64,000 nucleotides of DNA from Nitrospira sp. (GCA_022226935.1 CP092081.1:566707-630706); one strand, 5' to 3'. Positions 23,728-32,818 are shown, counted from the first letter of the stretch. Numbers and translations: made by a program. The notes: a model not told the origin generated them from the letters alone.

Positions 23728-25947
23728 ATGTCCGACGATAACGGTTCATCTCGTCCTCGCCACTACATCGTCGTCGTGCATGGCATCGGCGAGCAGCGGC
23801 ACAATGAAACCACGGTGGAGGTGGTCAACCGGTTTGCCACTGCACGTGCGAAGGAAAAGCCTGGTTCTCCTTATGCGGCGCTGTTGCCTGGAAGTCTGTC
23901 GTCGCTTTCGATTCGCCGGAAGGGTGGAGGGCAAGGTTGGTCCGAGTTCGAAGGGATTCCTATCAATCCCGACAATGAGTCGAAACCCTTTGACGGCACT
24001 CGCGCGACCACCACATTAGGGAAGAACTTTCGTTTTGTTGATATGCGATGGGCGGACATCCTGCAGTCTCACCATGGGGTGTATGGGTCAAGTACCAAGC
24101 AATGGACCGCCTCTCTCCTCGCCCGTCTTCAGCCGCCGTTCACCAAAGCCGAGGTATCGGAGCCATGGGTCATGCCCCTGTTGAAGGAAATGAAGGAAAC
24201 TCTGTTGCCCGTCCAAGACTTGCTGAAGTGGCATGTCCCTGCGATCGAAAAAACTGTTTTCCGCGATGTCATTGGCGACATCCACTTATATGGTGACTAT
24301 ACACGCACGCGCGGACAAGCGGTGCGCCGTTTCCATGCGCAGTTGGATCAGATTCATCTGCGCGACTACATTGAATGGTGTCGCTTTGAGCGAACGTGCA
24401 GGGATGAACCCTATGTGCCGCCCGTGTATACCATCGTTGCCCACAGCCTGGGATCGGTGTTGAGCTTCGATGCCCTTGTGTACGCGTTTGCGAAAGACAG
24501 CATTCGAGAAGGGAGCGATCGGCATGAGAGTGGATCGCTTCCCTTTCCCGGCTATACAGAGCAAGAAGAGTCCGAACACGAATCCTGGTTGGGCTTGCTT
24601 TCAGACCTCAGTAAACCGCCTCGTGATACGACTCTCCCTCACCCGCATGAGAACTGGGCGACCTTGAGCGCTTGTTATGCTCAGTTTCGTAAAAGGCACG
24701 GCATACGGTCCCCGACAACGGATGCGCCCAGGGCCGGCGACCTGCCTCTCTTGCTCTGGCGGGATCACGTCAAACATTTCATCACGCTCGGCTCGCCTAT
24801 CGACAAGTTTTGTGTTTTGTGGCACCACAATTATCGGCATATGGGGCCAATGTATTATTCGGCCAAGGATGCGTGGTGCAAGGGGTGGCTGGATGATTCG
24901 ATCACACATCGTATCACCCACTACAATGTGTGTGACGAGCAGGACCCCGTCGGCCATCATCTTGATGTGGCACGTAACTGTTCTGCATACAACAAGGTGT
25001 TTCGGACCGACATTCGGGCGACTTATCGCGATGTCGTGTTCCGGCGTTATGCTGTGCCTGGCCTTGCGCATGTTCAATACTGGAAAGATCAAGACCTCTT
25101 CGATCGATTGATTCGCGAGGTGATAGACGAGCAGCCAGCGCCCCAAGCCGATGGCACGAGATCCAAAACCCAATCCCACTTAGGCCAATTAGTTGAGAAG
25201 CAGTTCTTCGACGTTTCCGGGGTCTATGACATGGCATTGGTCTGGGCCTATGCCAGGATTCCCCTCATCGCATCGGTCACGACGGGTTTGCTGCTGAGTT
25301 ATGGCTGGATCGGATGGCATTATTGGGGTTTTTCCCCCTCCTGTGCCTTGGCGCTGCTTGGGGCAATCCTGCTCTGGATTTGTCCCAAACCTATTGAGGC
25401 GTATCGCAAGGAAGTGAAGACAGAACATGTCGCGAGAGAACACAAGTTGACGAAGCGATTGCTACCGTGGAAGCTCCATCGAGGAATCCTTGCCAATGTG
25501 GTGGCAGGAGCAGTGGAATGGCGCCGTATCCTCCTATCACTTAATGACCATCCGAACTCAGCCACCCAAAAAGCTGTGGCAGAAAAGAATGAGATCCGAT
25601 TGTCATTAGAGACGGCCGGCAACTTTAATCGGGTGTTTCGTCTAAGAATTATCGGTGGCGCTGCAGTATTTCTCCTCGCCTCGGGTGTGGTTTGGTGCTG
25701 CCACGAGTATCTTAGTGCGGCGGCTGACTATGCGGCAAGGCCGCCGGCGTGGTATGTCGCGATCTTGACTCTGATGACAGTTTCCGCTGTGTACCTTATT
25801 ACTATGGCATATGTCAGATATATTTTTGCGTGTATGAAAAAGGCCGTTCATACTGCCTCTCATTCTGAGCAGGACGAATGTCGTGTTCCAGAGAGCACGT
25901 CCGTTCTTCATCAATCCACTTCAACGATGGAAGTCGCCAAGCGGTAA
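23728..25947 (+). CDS. Large membrane-anchored alpha/beta-hydrolase
   Basis: A 739-residue protein with a hydrolase domain from the N-terminus: HYIVVVHGIGEQRHNETTVE gives the oxyanion-side HGIGEQ motif and YTIVAHSLGSVLSFDAL the nucleophile elbow, with Ser240. A long insertion separates the two. After about residue 500 there are membrane segments in two groups (AYARIPLIASVTTGLLLSYG with ALALLGAILLWICP, and IIGGAAVFLLASGVVWC with WYVAILTLMTVSAVYLITMA). The soluble enzyme would therefore face one side of the inner membrane; without a signal peptide the cytoplasm is likelier. VHGIGEQ proteins are widespread but uncharacterised. It is the last and largest enzyme of the cluster. Confidence 0.78.
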   Translation: MSDDNGSSRPRHYIVVVHGIGEQRHNETTVEVVNRFATARAKEKPGSPYAALLPGSLSSLSIRRKGGGQGWSEFEGIPINPDNESKPFDGTRATTTLGKNFRFVDMRWADILQSHHGVYGSSTKQWTASLLARLQPPFTKAEVSEPWVMPLLKEMKETLLPVQDLLKWHVPAIEKTVFRDVIGDIHLYGDYTRTRGQAVRRFHAQLDQIHLRDYIEWCRFERTCRDEPYVPPVYTIVAHSLGSVLSFDALVYAFAKDSIREGSDRHESGSLPFPGYTEQEESEHESWLGLLSDLSKPPRDTTLPHPHENWATLSACYAQFRKRHGIRSPTTDAPRAGDLPLLLWRDHVKHFITLGSPIDKFCVLWHHNYRHMGPMYYSAKDAWCKGWLDDSITHRITHYNVCDEQDPVGHHLDVARNCSAYNKVFRTDIRATYRDVVFRRYAVPGLAHVQYWKDQDLFDRLIREVIDEQPAPQADGTRSKTQSHLGQLVEKQFFDVSGVYDMALVWAYARIPLIASVTTGLLLSYGWIGWHYWGFSPSCALALLGAILLWICPKPIEAYRKEVKTEHVAREHKLTKRLLPWKLHRGILANVVAGAVEWRRILLSLNDHPNSATQKAVAEKNEIRLSLETAGNFNRVFRLRIIGGAAVFLLASGVVWCCHEYLSAAADYAARPPAWYVAILTLMTVSAVYLITMAYVRYIFACMKKAVHTASHSEQDECRVPESTSVLHQSTSTMEVAKR

Positions 25948-26097
25948 GAGAGTGACAACTCGGACATATCAGGGCCTTCCCGAAGCCTCCAGGGCTTTTC
26001 CTAGTCCATTTGTTTCCATGGCATCGATATTCTTGTGTGTAATGAGTTTTTCGCGAAGCCTTCTTTGCGAACGAACCCATCAACAGGAGGGTCGATT

Positions 26098-26601
26098 ATG
26101 TCCAAATTGCTCGTACAGGCTGTCGTCGTCTTGGCTCTTGTCGGATCGAGTGGTCAGTTTGCCGGGGCCGATCAAGGCTCCAGCGCAAGCCACCATCAGC
26201 ACCTGCAGGGCGTCGTGATCGACAAAGGGGGAACACTGGCGGTGAAAGTTCCCAACGGCAGTACCTATCAACTCAACGAAAACCGCTCAGAGCGCCATGG
26301 GCATGCAGTCCCAAAAGTGGGAGACGAAGTGACGGTTGTGATTGACGAGAACAATATGGTGTTGGAAGTGCATCCAAAGGGAACAGAAGGAAAACATCGA
26401 TTCGTCACGGGAGAAGTAGTGTCGATCGGCGTCATGCAACATGAGATCACGTTGAAGACCGCTAAGGGCGAGCAAAAGTTTCCACTGGAAAAGCAGGATC
26501 TTTCGTCTTCCATCAAGGATGGAGCTCATGTGAGGGCTGAATTGAACGAGGCCGGTAGCGTCATCGATGTGCATCCCGAGAAGTCCGGGGCCGGTCACTA
26601 A
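26098..26601 (+). CDS. Small exported protein with two OB-like repeats (DUF5666-like)
   Basis: The ATG at 26098 with AGGAGGG seven bases upstream is the start; the longer frame from 26035 lacks support. A signal peptide (LVQAVVVLALVGSSGQFAGA) precedes about 145 mature residues containing two similar modules. The first runs from LQGVVIDKGGTLAVKV to NMVLEVHPKG and the second from VTGEVVSIGVMQHEITLKT to SVIDVHPEKS. Each is a small beta-barrel-like unit ending in V-x-VHP. The pattern resembles DUF5666 and related exported OB-type proteins. Function is unknown. It stands apart from the hydrolase cluster by 150 bases and is convergent with the gene at 26704. Confidence 0.72.
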   Translation: MSKLLVQAVVVLALVGSSGQFAGADQGSSASHHQHLQGVVIDKGGTLAVKVPNGSTYQLNENRSERHGHAVPKVGDEVTVVIDENNMVLEVHPKGTEGKHRFVTGEVVSIGVMQHEITLKTAKGEQKFPLEKQDLSSSIKDGAHVRAELNEAGSVIDVHPEKSGAGH

Positions 26602-26685
26602 TGCAAGAGCGGTGTGTTCGCCGGAATCTCGATTGCGACACCACGACGAGCGGTATGTTCTCTCAAGGTCGTGATCCGTCTTACG

Positions 26686-26729
26686 GGCAGTCACTCCATC
26701 CGCTTAGTAGCTCGGGTAGAGTGACTGCC
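26686..26729 (-). terminator. 11-bp perfect hairpin spanning the stop codon of the toxin-like gene
   Basis: GGCAGTCACTC at 26686-26696 and its exact complement at 26719-26729 form a stem with a 22-base loop. On the - strand the first arm is coding sequence and the loop contains the stop codon. It sits between convergent genes and could terminate transcription, although no T-run follows on either strand. Confidence 0.45.
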
Positions 26730-28392
26730 AGTTCATCCCATGAGCTTGGTAGAATTGCTTCATGTCTTCGACGGTCTGCATGTGTTGAGTCGTGCCGTCC
26801 GGTAGATACGCGGTGACCGGCGGTTTCGGTCCGGCATTGGGCCCTGCGACCGTCGGATCATTGCGGACCGGCCAGTTGTCTTGCGGACCATGCTGGACCA
26901 TATGTTCCAGGAACGAGTCGTTCATCCTCTGCTGCAATCCCTCCGACCACGCATCGTGCCCATTCACGTCGTACACGCCATGAAGGTCGGTGTCACTGTA
27001 CAGACGATTTCCATTTGGGTCGACAATGAGCTGTGACTCGCCTCGAATCGTATAGCCCTTGGCCAGCAGCGCCCTCCGATCGGCGGCCGATAATCCTTGC
27101 GCCGAAGCCAATCCGGCAAACTGGTTGTCTTTGGCCGACTTGGTGGAGTCGTACGGGATGGTTTTGGCCTTGAGGTCCTGGGGCTTTGGGAGGTGCCTCG
27201 GGCGCCCCACCCACCGCATGGCCCAGGGGTTCGAATCCCGGACGACGATGATCTTCTTTTCGTCCACGGCTAACTGACGAAGTTGCTTATGGTCCTCGAG
27301 TGGCATGCCGCGCTTCAGGGGATCAGGCGCCGGGGGGAAATGAGTCTTGGGTGTGAAGTCGCCGGCCTCACTTGAGGCGGGTTGCTTCTGGGGCGGCGAG
27401 GCTTCCGCGCTGTGATCCTGACTGGGTTGAGACGGGTGGTTGTCGGAAGGCGCATGTTTTTCTGCGACGGCCTTCTTCCGGTGATTCACCGCCTCGCGAA
27501 GGTCTTTTCCATCGCAGATCAGTTTGCCCAGCCATTTTCCGGTTTCATAGGGATCGGCTGCGGGATCATAGGCGTTAATGTCTTCATAGATCGCATAGAT
27601 CGATCCCGCCTTCCCGATAATCTCCACGGCCTTCCTGAGCCGTTCCAACCGCTTGATGACCGCCAGTGGAGCGGTGGCAAGATCGCTCGGGAGATTCTCC
27701 GCAAAACAATCCCCCATTCCTTTGGAGATGCCGTCGGCAAACATAAATGGTGGGTCGGGTGTGCCGAATTTGTAACGGCCTGAATCAGGGGATGGAGGGG
27801 AGCCTGGTTGTGGCTGGGGCGGCAATGCGGGTGGAAGCGGGACCGGCACAGGAGCTGGTTTATCTGGATCAGGGTATTGAAGAGGAGGGAACGTTTCCGG
27901 TGGAGGAGGCGCAGGCTTACGCGGTGCGGGAACTCGTTTCGTATCATCATCCGGCTGTTGGGCCGGCAAGGGTTCATTGTGTTCGACACGCCCCTGGAGC
28001 ATCGGCCGGCGATTCGACTGGTTCACGCAATCGGTGAAGGCGCGCAGCTTCTCTCCCCGCATTTGAATTTTGTGATTGGCCTGCCGGACCAGTTCGGTGG
28101 CATTGCCGACCCCTGGTTGTCTCGCTTGCTCATAGAGCGCCAGCGCCTCGTCCTGATCGACCTTCGCCTGATCGAGGATCGTGAGGCAGTGCTGTCCTTT
28201 CTCTTTGAAATCAGCCGTGTGATTGTCGAACCAGCGGTGCGCGCCGCCGACGGCGAAGCGGTCGTACTCGCCTGAGGAACTGAAGACGTCGGATGCCGGT
28301 TGGGCCTGTGACGGGGACGGGATCGCGACGCCCAACGTCAGAAGCGCCGCCGCGCAGAAGGACGATAAGGAAGATAGGGTGAGAGCGGTCAT
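26704..28392 (-). CDS. Exported Pro-rich protein with possible toxin-like C-terminal domain
   Basis: A 562-residue exported protein: signal peptide (AALLTLGVAIPSPSQA), a helical N-terminal part with two Cys (QHCLTIL, FTDCVN), a long Pro-rich linker at about 140-205, a middle helical region, a second low-complexity linker, and a C-terminal domain from about 375. That domain has KKIIVVRDSNPWAM, LKAKT, FAGLASAQGLSAADRRALL and LYSDTDLHGVYDVNG. The layout is reminiscent of the anthrax edema factor/ExoY-type fold (R-x-x-NP near the start, Lys motif, later SDYDL-like motif), but the nucleotide-binding pattern is not complete by eye. The call is therefore tentative; it could equally be a different polymorphic-toxin-like or structural domain. 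It starts three bases after the TPR gene and is its operon partner. Confidence 0.6.
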   Translation of the reverse strand: MTALTLSSLSSFCAAALLTLGVAIPSPSQAQPASDVFSSSGEYDRFAVGGAHRWFDNHTADFKEKGQHCLTILDQAKVDQDEALALYEQARQPGVGNATELVRQANHKIQMRGEKLRAFTDCVNQSNRRPMLQGRVEHNEPLPAQQPDDDTKRVPAPRKPAPPPPETFPPLQYPDPDKPAPVPVPLPPALPPQPQPGSPPSPDSGRYKFGTPDPPFMFADGISKGMGDCFAENLPSDLATAPLAVIKRLERLRKAVEIIGKAGSIYAIYEDINAYDPAADPYETGKWLGKLICDGKDLREAVNHRKKAVAEKHAPSDNHPSQPSQDHSAEASPPQKQPASSEAGDFTPKTHFPPAPDPLKRGMPLEDHKQLRQLAVDEKKIIVVRDSNPWAMRWVGRPRHLPKPQDLKAKTIPYDSTKSAKDNQFAGLASAQGLSAADRRALLAKGYTIRGESQLIVDPNGNRLYSDTDLHGVYDVNGHDAWSEGLQQRMNDSFLEHMVQHGPQDNWPVRNDPTVAGPNAGPKPPVTAYLPDGTTQHMQTVEDMKQFYQAHGMNWQSLYPSY

Positions 28393-28395
28393 CGG

Positions 28396-31300
28396 CTACG
28401 GTTGCCGCTTTGTGACGTATTTCGTGCTGTCCATTTCGGTAATCTCCATCGCTCCTTCCCCGGTAAATTCATACCACATGGTTTCGATCTGTCCCGAGGT
28501 TTCGACATACAGCATCATTTGACCGCGTGACGGATCGGGCCGTCCCCGCACCGGATCACGGCCGATCTTCACATCCATCTTGCCTTCCGATGTCGAACCG
28601 TCGGTCGAAGCCAATCTGTAACGGGCGTCGTTCGCGATGGTGAGGGTCTTTTTCGGAAGAAACTGATTGTTCGGCGTCATCTCCCACCGGCCCACGACTT
28701 CCGGCACGACGCGGGCCCTGGGAGCCATCTGTCGGACAGCCATGCGGGAACGTTCCTGATCCTGCTGGAGTTGTCGCTCCACATCGGGCTGCTTTTCCTC
28801 ACTCATGCCGGCATAGGGATCACGCGGCCGCCGTGATTGGAGGCGCCCCATGGCCATGTTGAGTTCGTTGAGTTGCCCCCGTAAGTCGTCGGGCAGAGTA
28901 CGGCCCGCTTCGTACAAGACCTGCTGCGCCCCTTTGAGGTCGCCCTTGGCCATCAGTTCCTTGGCTAAGTAGAATTGCGCCTCCGCGGCCGGCGCACCGG
29001 CAAGCCCTGCGAAGTTGCTGTCGCCTCTTCCGTTGCCGATCTGTGGCATGCCGGCCATGCGCAACGGGCCATATCGAGCCGCGGCTCTGAAGTGTTCAAT
29101 CGACTCGTCATGGTTTCCCATCGCCGCCAGCAGCTTGCCCGCTCGCACGTGCGCATCGGCGACAAGAGTGGAGGCATTCTTCGGCGCCATGACCAGGGCG
29201 CCTTTTTCCGGCTGTTGATCGGGCCACATCGCCGTGAACATCTGGCGGGATTCGAAGCCGGGTTTCATGCGCGTTTCATATCCCAGCACCGCCTGATAGT
29301 GAGTCAGAGCGTCCGTCTGCTGCCCGGCCTGTTCGGCCAGCCTGGCGAGATGGAAGCGGGCTTGAATGGCCAGACCGAATTCCAGTGCGTCACGTCCCAA
29401 CGGCGTTCCGGCATCTCCATTCAGTTCGTCCGATTGCAGGCGAGCCTCTTCCAAGGCCAAGGCCGTGCGGTAGTTGGCGGCCGCCTCATCGCGTTGGTCG
29501 TCTCCTTCGCGAATCACGCCGAGGTAGGCAGGAATGCGGGCATCCTCCGGATCGATCGGATAGGCGCGCGCAAGATAGCTCTTGGCACCCTGCCAGGCCG
29601 TTTTTTCCGCGCGCTTCCAGGCCTGCCTCAGCAATGGGGCGACGGTAGTCTGGACCAGATTGGCCGCGATCAGCCGCTGTTCTTCCGCCTTGTCCGGCTG
29701 TCCCGTTTGTGCATAGTGCTGTACCAGACGATCTTGAGCCTCCAATGACTTCGGGTCGAGTTTGACCGCCTGTTCAAGAAAGCCCTGTGCCTCGGCGGTC
29801 TTTCTATCCCACAAGGCAAGATCGGCCAGAATGAGATATCCATCAACCGTACCTTTCGTCACTTTCGCGGCCGTTTCAAGCGCCGCTTTCGCGCGGCGCC
29901 GCAAGTCGGCTGCCAGAGCATCTAGTTGCGCGGCCCGGTTGAGATCAGCCTGAGAGGGCGGGTAACAGGTCGTCGTGGTGACACGGTAGACGCCATCGCT
30001 TCTGGTTTCGTCATGGGATGAGCTCGAGCAACGTTCCTGCCGGAGGCCGGCCGCTTCGTTCGACAACTGATTTGCCCGCAAAGCCCTGAACTTCGCGTAG
30101 AGCCGCAAGGCGTCCGGATCGTTTCGGGCCACATTCAAGGCTTGGTCGGCCAATTTCTCGGCTTGGTTGTATTGCTTCAACGCCGTGAGAGCCAGCGCCT
30201 TCTGCATCATGGCGCCGACGTGTTTGGCATTCAGGCCCAGCGCCTGGTCGGCAATTAGAATCGCCCGCTGCAATTCCTTCTCGCGCGATTCTTGAAAACG
30301 GTAGGGCTGGAGTTCACGGCGCGGTTCGACTGTTTCGCCGCGATTGTCTGCCTCTTCGACCATGTAGGTGGCAAGGGCGACAAGTGTGTCAGGACTTTTT
30401 GGATGCTCCTGCACCGAATCGTGCAAGACCCGCAGGTGATCCTGATAAATCTCGTCATAACGCAACCGCTGATGCCCCATCGCGCGGTGCAGTTTCGACG
30501 CCACCGCGACCAGGTGCTCCATCGGTTTGTCGCCACGCGCGGCTTCCTGGAGTTCCGTGAGGAATGACTCTGCCGATCCTTTCACTTTCGTGCTGCTCAA
30601 TTCATTTTCCACGCCCGAGCGGGCGGATCTGGTTGAGAGCCACCCAGCCTTTTTATAGACGGACAGATCTGCCTCCATTCGCTGTGCATCACCCAGGCGG
30701 GCGGCAGCCGTGGCGCGCCCCAGGTAGGCGTCTGGGAAATCCGGTTTCAGCGTCAAGGCGATCGTGAATTCTTTTCTGGCGCTGGCCGGCCGCCCGGCAT
30801 CCAGCCAGGCTGTGCCTGCCTGATAGTGCGCGTCGGGGTCGCCGGGATTTGAGACGAGTGCACGCTCCACATGAACCATCGACCCGACGGTCGCTTTGCC
30901 TCCGGACGCTTGTTTGGCCCGTGACACGTTGAGCGAGGCCAGCTCGGGACGCCGGTAGTTTTTCTCAGCAAACAACTGGCCGGCTTTCAGTATCGCCTGC
31001 CGAATCTGAGGGCTCTTCGTTCCGGTGGGATTTCCTGATCCGCCGAAATCTCTCGGAAGGCGATGTTTCTGATACTCCATCGCGAGCCGGTAGACGATGA
31101 AGGAACCGTAGTCGCTCGTGTAATCATCATGACCTTGAGCGACGTGCCCCGGAATACTCACGACGGCAGGACGGCCGGAAGGGACGCCTCTTGGCCCGCC
31201 TCCGAGCGCATGGTCCGGGACGACGATGAGGCCGCTCATTGCTTCCGTGGCATACAACCAGAGTTGAGCCTCGCGGCCTTTGAGCCCGAGTCGCTGGGCC

Positions 31301-31575
31301 CGGTTGAGATCCTTCTGCGCGCGAGGGAAGTCTTCGGCCAGCGTCTGGGCTACCCCGCGCGCCAGCACAATGTCCGGATCATCGCCTGCCTGGTCCAAGG
31401 CGCGAGAGAAGGCCGACACCGCATCGGGCCAACGGCCTTCGTTGAGGGCATCCAGGCCTTCGAGATAAGGGGGCAGGGATTTGGAGGGAAGGGCAGCGAC
31501 GGGGACGGGGGCACCGAGCAGGCAGAGAACGGTCAGGAGGATGGTGAACCGGATGCATAGGATCGGGGCCATCAT
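28396..31575 (-). CDS. Large exported TPR protein with C-terminal beta domain
   Basis: A 1059-residue protein with a signal peptide (ILLTVLCLLGAPVPVAA) and many tetratricopeptide repeats, beginning YLEGLDALNEGRWPDAVSAF and including AHYQAGTAWLDAGRPASARK, MMQKALALTALKQYNQAEKL and AEAQGFLEQAVKLDPKSLEA. The last 110 residues change character: VVGRWEMTPNN, a basic turn, then strands up to SGQIETMWYEFTG, suggesting a small lipocalin-like or other beta domain. TPR arrays mediate protein contacts, so this is likely a periplasmic scaffold. A strong ribosome site (GGAGGTG) precedes the ATG. The downstream gene begins three bases after its stop, so the two proteins probably function together. Confidence 0.82.
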   Translation of the reverse strand: MMAPILCIRFTILLTVLCLLGAPVPVAALPSKSLPPYLEGLDALNEGRWPDAVSAFSRALDQAGDDPDIVLARGVAQTLAEDFPRAQKDLNRAQRLGLKGREAQLWLYATEAMSGLIVVPDHALGGGPRGVPSGRPAVVSIPGHVAQGHDDYTSDYGSFIVYRLAMEYQKHRLPRDFGGSGNPTGTKSPQIRQAILKAGQLFAEKNYRRPELASLNVSRAKQASGGKATVGSMVHVERALVSNPGDPDAHYQAGTAWLDAGRPASARKEFTIALTLKPDFPDAYLGRATAAARLGDAQRMEADLSVYKKAGWLSTRSARSGVENELSSTKVKGSAESFLTELQEAARGDKPMEHLVAVASKLHRAMGHQRLRYDEIYQDHLRVLHDSVQEHPKSPDTLVALATYMVEEADNRGETVEPRRELQPYRFQESREKELQRAILIADQALGLNAKHVGAMMQKALALTALKQYNQAEKLADQALNVARNDPDALRLYAKFRALRANQLSNEAAGLRQERCSSSSHDETRSDGVYRVTTTTCYPPSQADLNRAAQLDALAADLRRRAKAALETAAKVTKGTVDGYLILADLALWDRKTAEAQGFLEQAVKLDPKSLEAQDRLVQHYAQTGQPDKAEEQRLIAANLVQTTVAPLLRQAWKRAEKTAWQGAKSYLARAYPIDPEDARIPAYLGVIREGDDQRDEAAANYRTALALEEARLQSDELNGDAGTPLGRDALEFGLAIQARFHLARLAEQAGQQTDALTHYQAVLGYETRMKPGFESRQMFTAMWPDQQPEKGALVMAPKNASTLVADAHVRAGKLLAAMGNHDESIEHFRAAARYGPLRMAGMPQIGNGRGDSNFAGLAGAPAAEAQFYLAKELMAKGDLKGAQQVLYEAGRTLPDDLRGQLNELNMAMGRLQSRRPRDPYAGMSEEKQPDVERQLQQDQERSRMAVRQMAPRARVVPEVVGRWEMTPNNQFLPKKTLTIANDARYRLASTDGSTSEGKMDVKIGRDPVRGRPDPSRGQMMLYVETSGQIETMWYEFTGEGAMEITEMDSTKYVTKRQP

Positions 31576-31749
31576 GCACCTCCTTCGAGAGGCGGTATGA
31601 CTAGTGCTGGCGATGGGTCAAGCAGAGCGGCCCACAGCTTACAAGCGAGGTCTCCAGCCAATCAAGAGGTGTCCGGAAAAGGCCTCCGGCGCCGAAACCG
31701 CATGTCGAAACGCGGGCACCATCTAGCCAACGCTCATCGTGCCCGGTTG

Positions 31750-32256
31750 TTACGACGGGGAGGCCGATCTCTGTTTCTCTTCAAATGTGCCGGTTCCACA
31801 CCCTAAGCCTCCATACACCATCCCGAAAAATCCGCAGTACGCTCCGGCCTTAAAGGCCCAGTCCCGGCTCGTGGCTTGCTCGATGTAACCCTCGTAGATG
31901 AGAACGGAGACATCTTGCGTGCCGACGGGGATCATCGCGGGCAGGGGGATGATGACGAGATACAGCACCATCCCGGCCCATCGTAAGCCGCCGGTTTTAT
32001 AGATCCATTCTTCTTTTCCATCCTCGCGTGATTCGATACGGTCGGGCTCTCCCCATTGCCTTCGCAGTTCCAGGGCCGTTTTGCGATCGGCTTCCGTGCC
32101 CGCTTGGCGCAGATCGATGGCGCCTCGGGTCTCGTCGATCTTCGGGCGGTCGCTGGATTCGGTGCGCGTGCCGAGGGTCCAGGCGCCGAGCCCGATGCAG
32201 CCTTGAAGCATCACGGCCGTTACAATCCAAACCATATGGCGTAAAAACTTGTGCAT
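31750..32256 (-). CDS. Predicted lipoprotein with central membrane segment
   Basis: A 168-residue protein with a lipoprotein signal (WIVTAVMLQGC, Cys20). The mature part includes ALELRRQWGEPDRIE, a pattern like SmpA/OmlA-type proteins where a helix precedes a W-G-x-P-D turn, followed by a hydrophobic stretch (WAGMVLYLVIIPLPAMIPVG). The C-terminus is Gly-rich and carries two Cys (AYCGFFGMVYGGLGCGTG). Function is not known. It is divergent from the PilZ gene and separated from the upstream-strand TPR gene by 174 bases with no gene, so it is probably transcribed alone. A ribosome site AAGGGA precedes the ATG. Confidence 0.68.
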   Translation of the reverse strand: MHKFLRHMVWIVTAVMLQGCIGLGAWTLGTRTESSDRPKIDETRGAIDLRQAGTEADRKTALELRRQWGEPDRIESREDGKEEWIYKTGGLRWAGMVLYLVIIPLPAMIPVGTQDVSVLIYEGYIEQATSRDWAFKAGAYCGFFGMVYGGLGCGTGTFEEKQRSASPS

Positions 32257-32437
32257 AGTGTCCCTTCTGTGGCGTGATGCGGACGAACCCTACCCCGGTC
32301 CTCTTTCAAATACAAGGAGGAGGCAGAGGAGCCGGAGATGGCCGACGCCGAGCGGAACTCATCTGCCGAGCCCCTTCCAAGGTAGGATACCGTCTGACCG
32401 GCGAGCCTCGGTAGGATCCGGCCACAAGGAGGTTGTG

Positions 32438-32818
32438 ATGGCGCCTCGTCGATATGTTCGAACCTACTACCGGTTTCCGCTCACCTATCCGGTCATTTTT
32501 GGCGGAGCGCCCTTTGTCGGTGAAGGCGTCCTGACCAATCTTTCATTAAAAGGCTGTTCGGTGACCTGTAATCGCGAGGTGCTCTGCGGGAGCCAGGTGC
32601 GAGTGAGTATGTTCCTCCACCATCAACCGCCCGCCTTGCCGGTTGAACTCGGGACCATCAAATGGGTGCGGGGGAATCAATTCGGCGTGGAGTTCGTGCG
32701 TGTGCCTCTTGAAGCTCAGCAACGCCTGAATCGCACATTACGGATGGAATTGATCGAGTGGCTGGAGAATCGTCACCGCAGCAGTGCCTCGCCGGCCTCG
32801 CCTATTCAGGAACAGTAG
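32438..32818 (+). CDS. PilZ-domain protein
   Basis: A 126-residue single-domain protein. PilZ domains bind cyclic di-GMP through an N-terminal RxxxR and a later D/N-x-S-x-x-G. Here RTYYRFPL gives the first motif and TNLSLKGCSV the second, with the beta-barrel continuing through KWVRGNQFGVEFV, the typical closing strand. The ATG at 32438 has AAGGAGG six bases upstream, which decides it against the longer frame from 32249. Standing alone, it probably acts as an adaptor that contacts another protein when c-di-GMP is high. It is followed by the large PAS kinase, with no evidence that they share a transcript. Confidence 0.87.
   Translation: MAPRRYVRTYYRFPLTYPVIFGGAPFVGEGVLTNLSLKGCSVTCNREVLCGSQVRVSMFLHHQPPALPVELGTIKWVRGNQFGVEFVRVPLEAQQRLNRTLRMELIEWLENRHRSSASPASPIQEQ

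Noticed and set aside
27226..27241. A T-arm-like sequence GGTTCGAATCC suggesting a tRNA gene
   Set aside because: It lies inside the toxin-like coding region, and no acceptor stem, D-arm or anticodon arm can be assembled around it.
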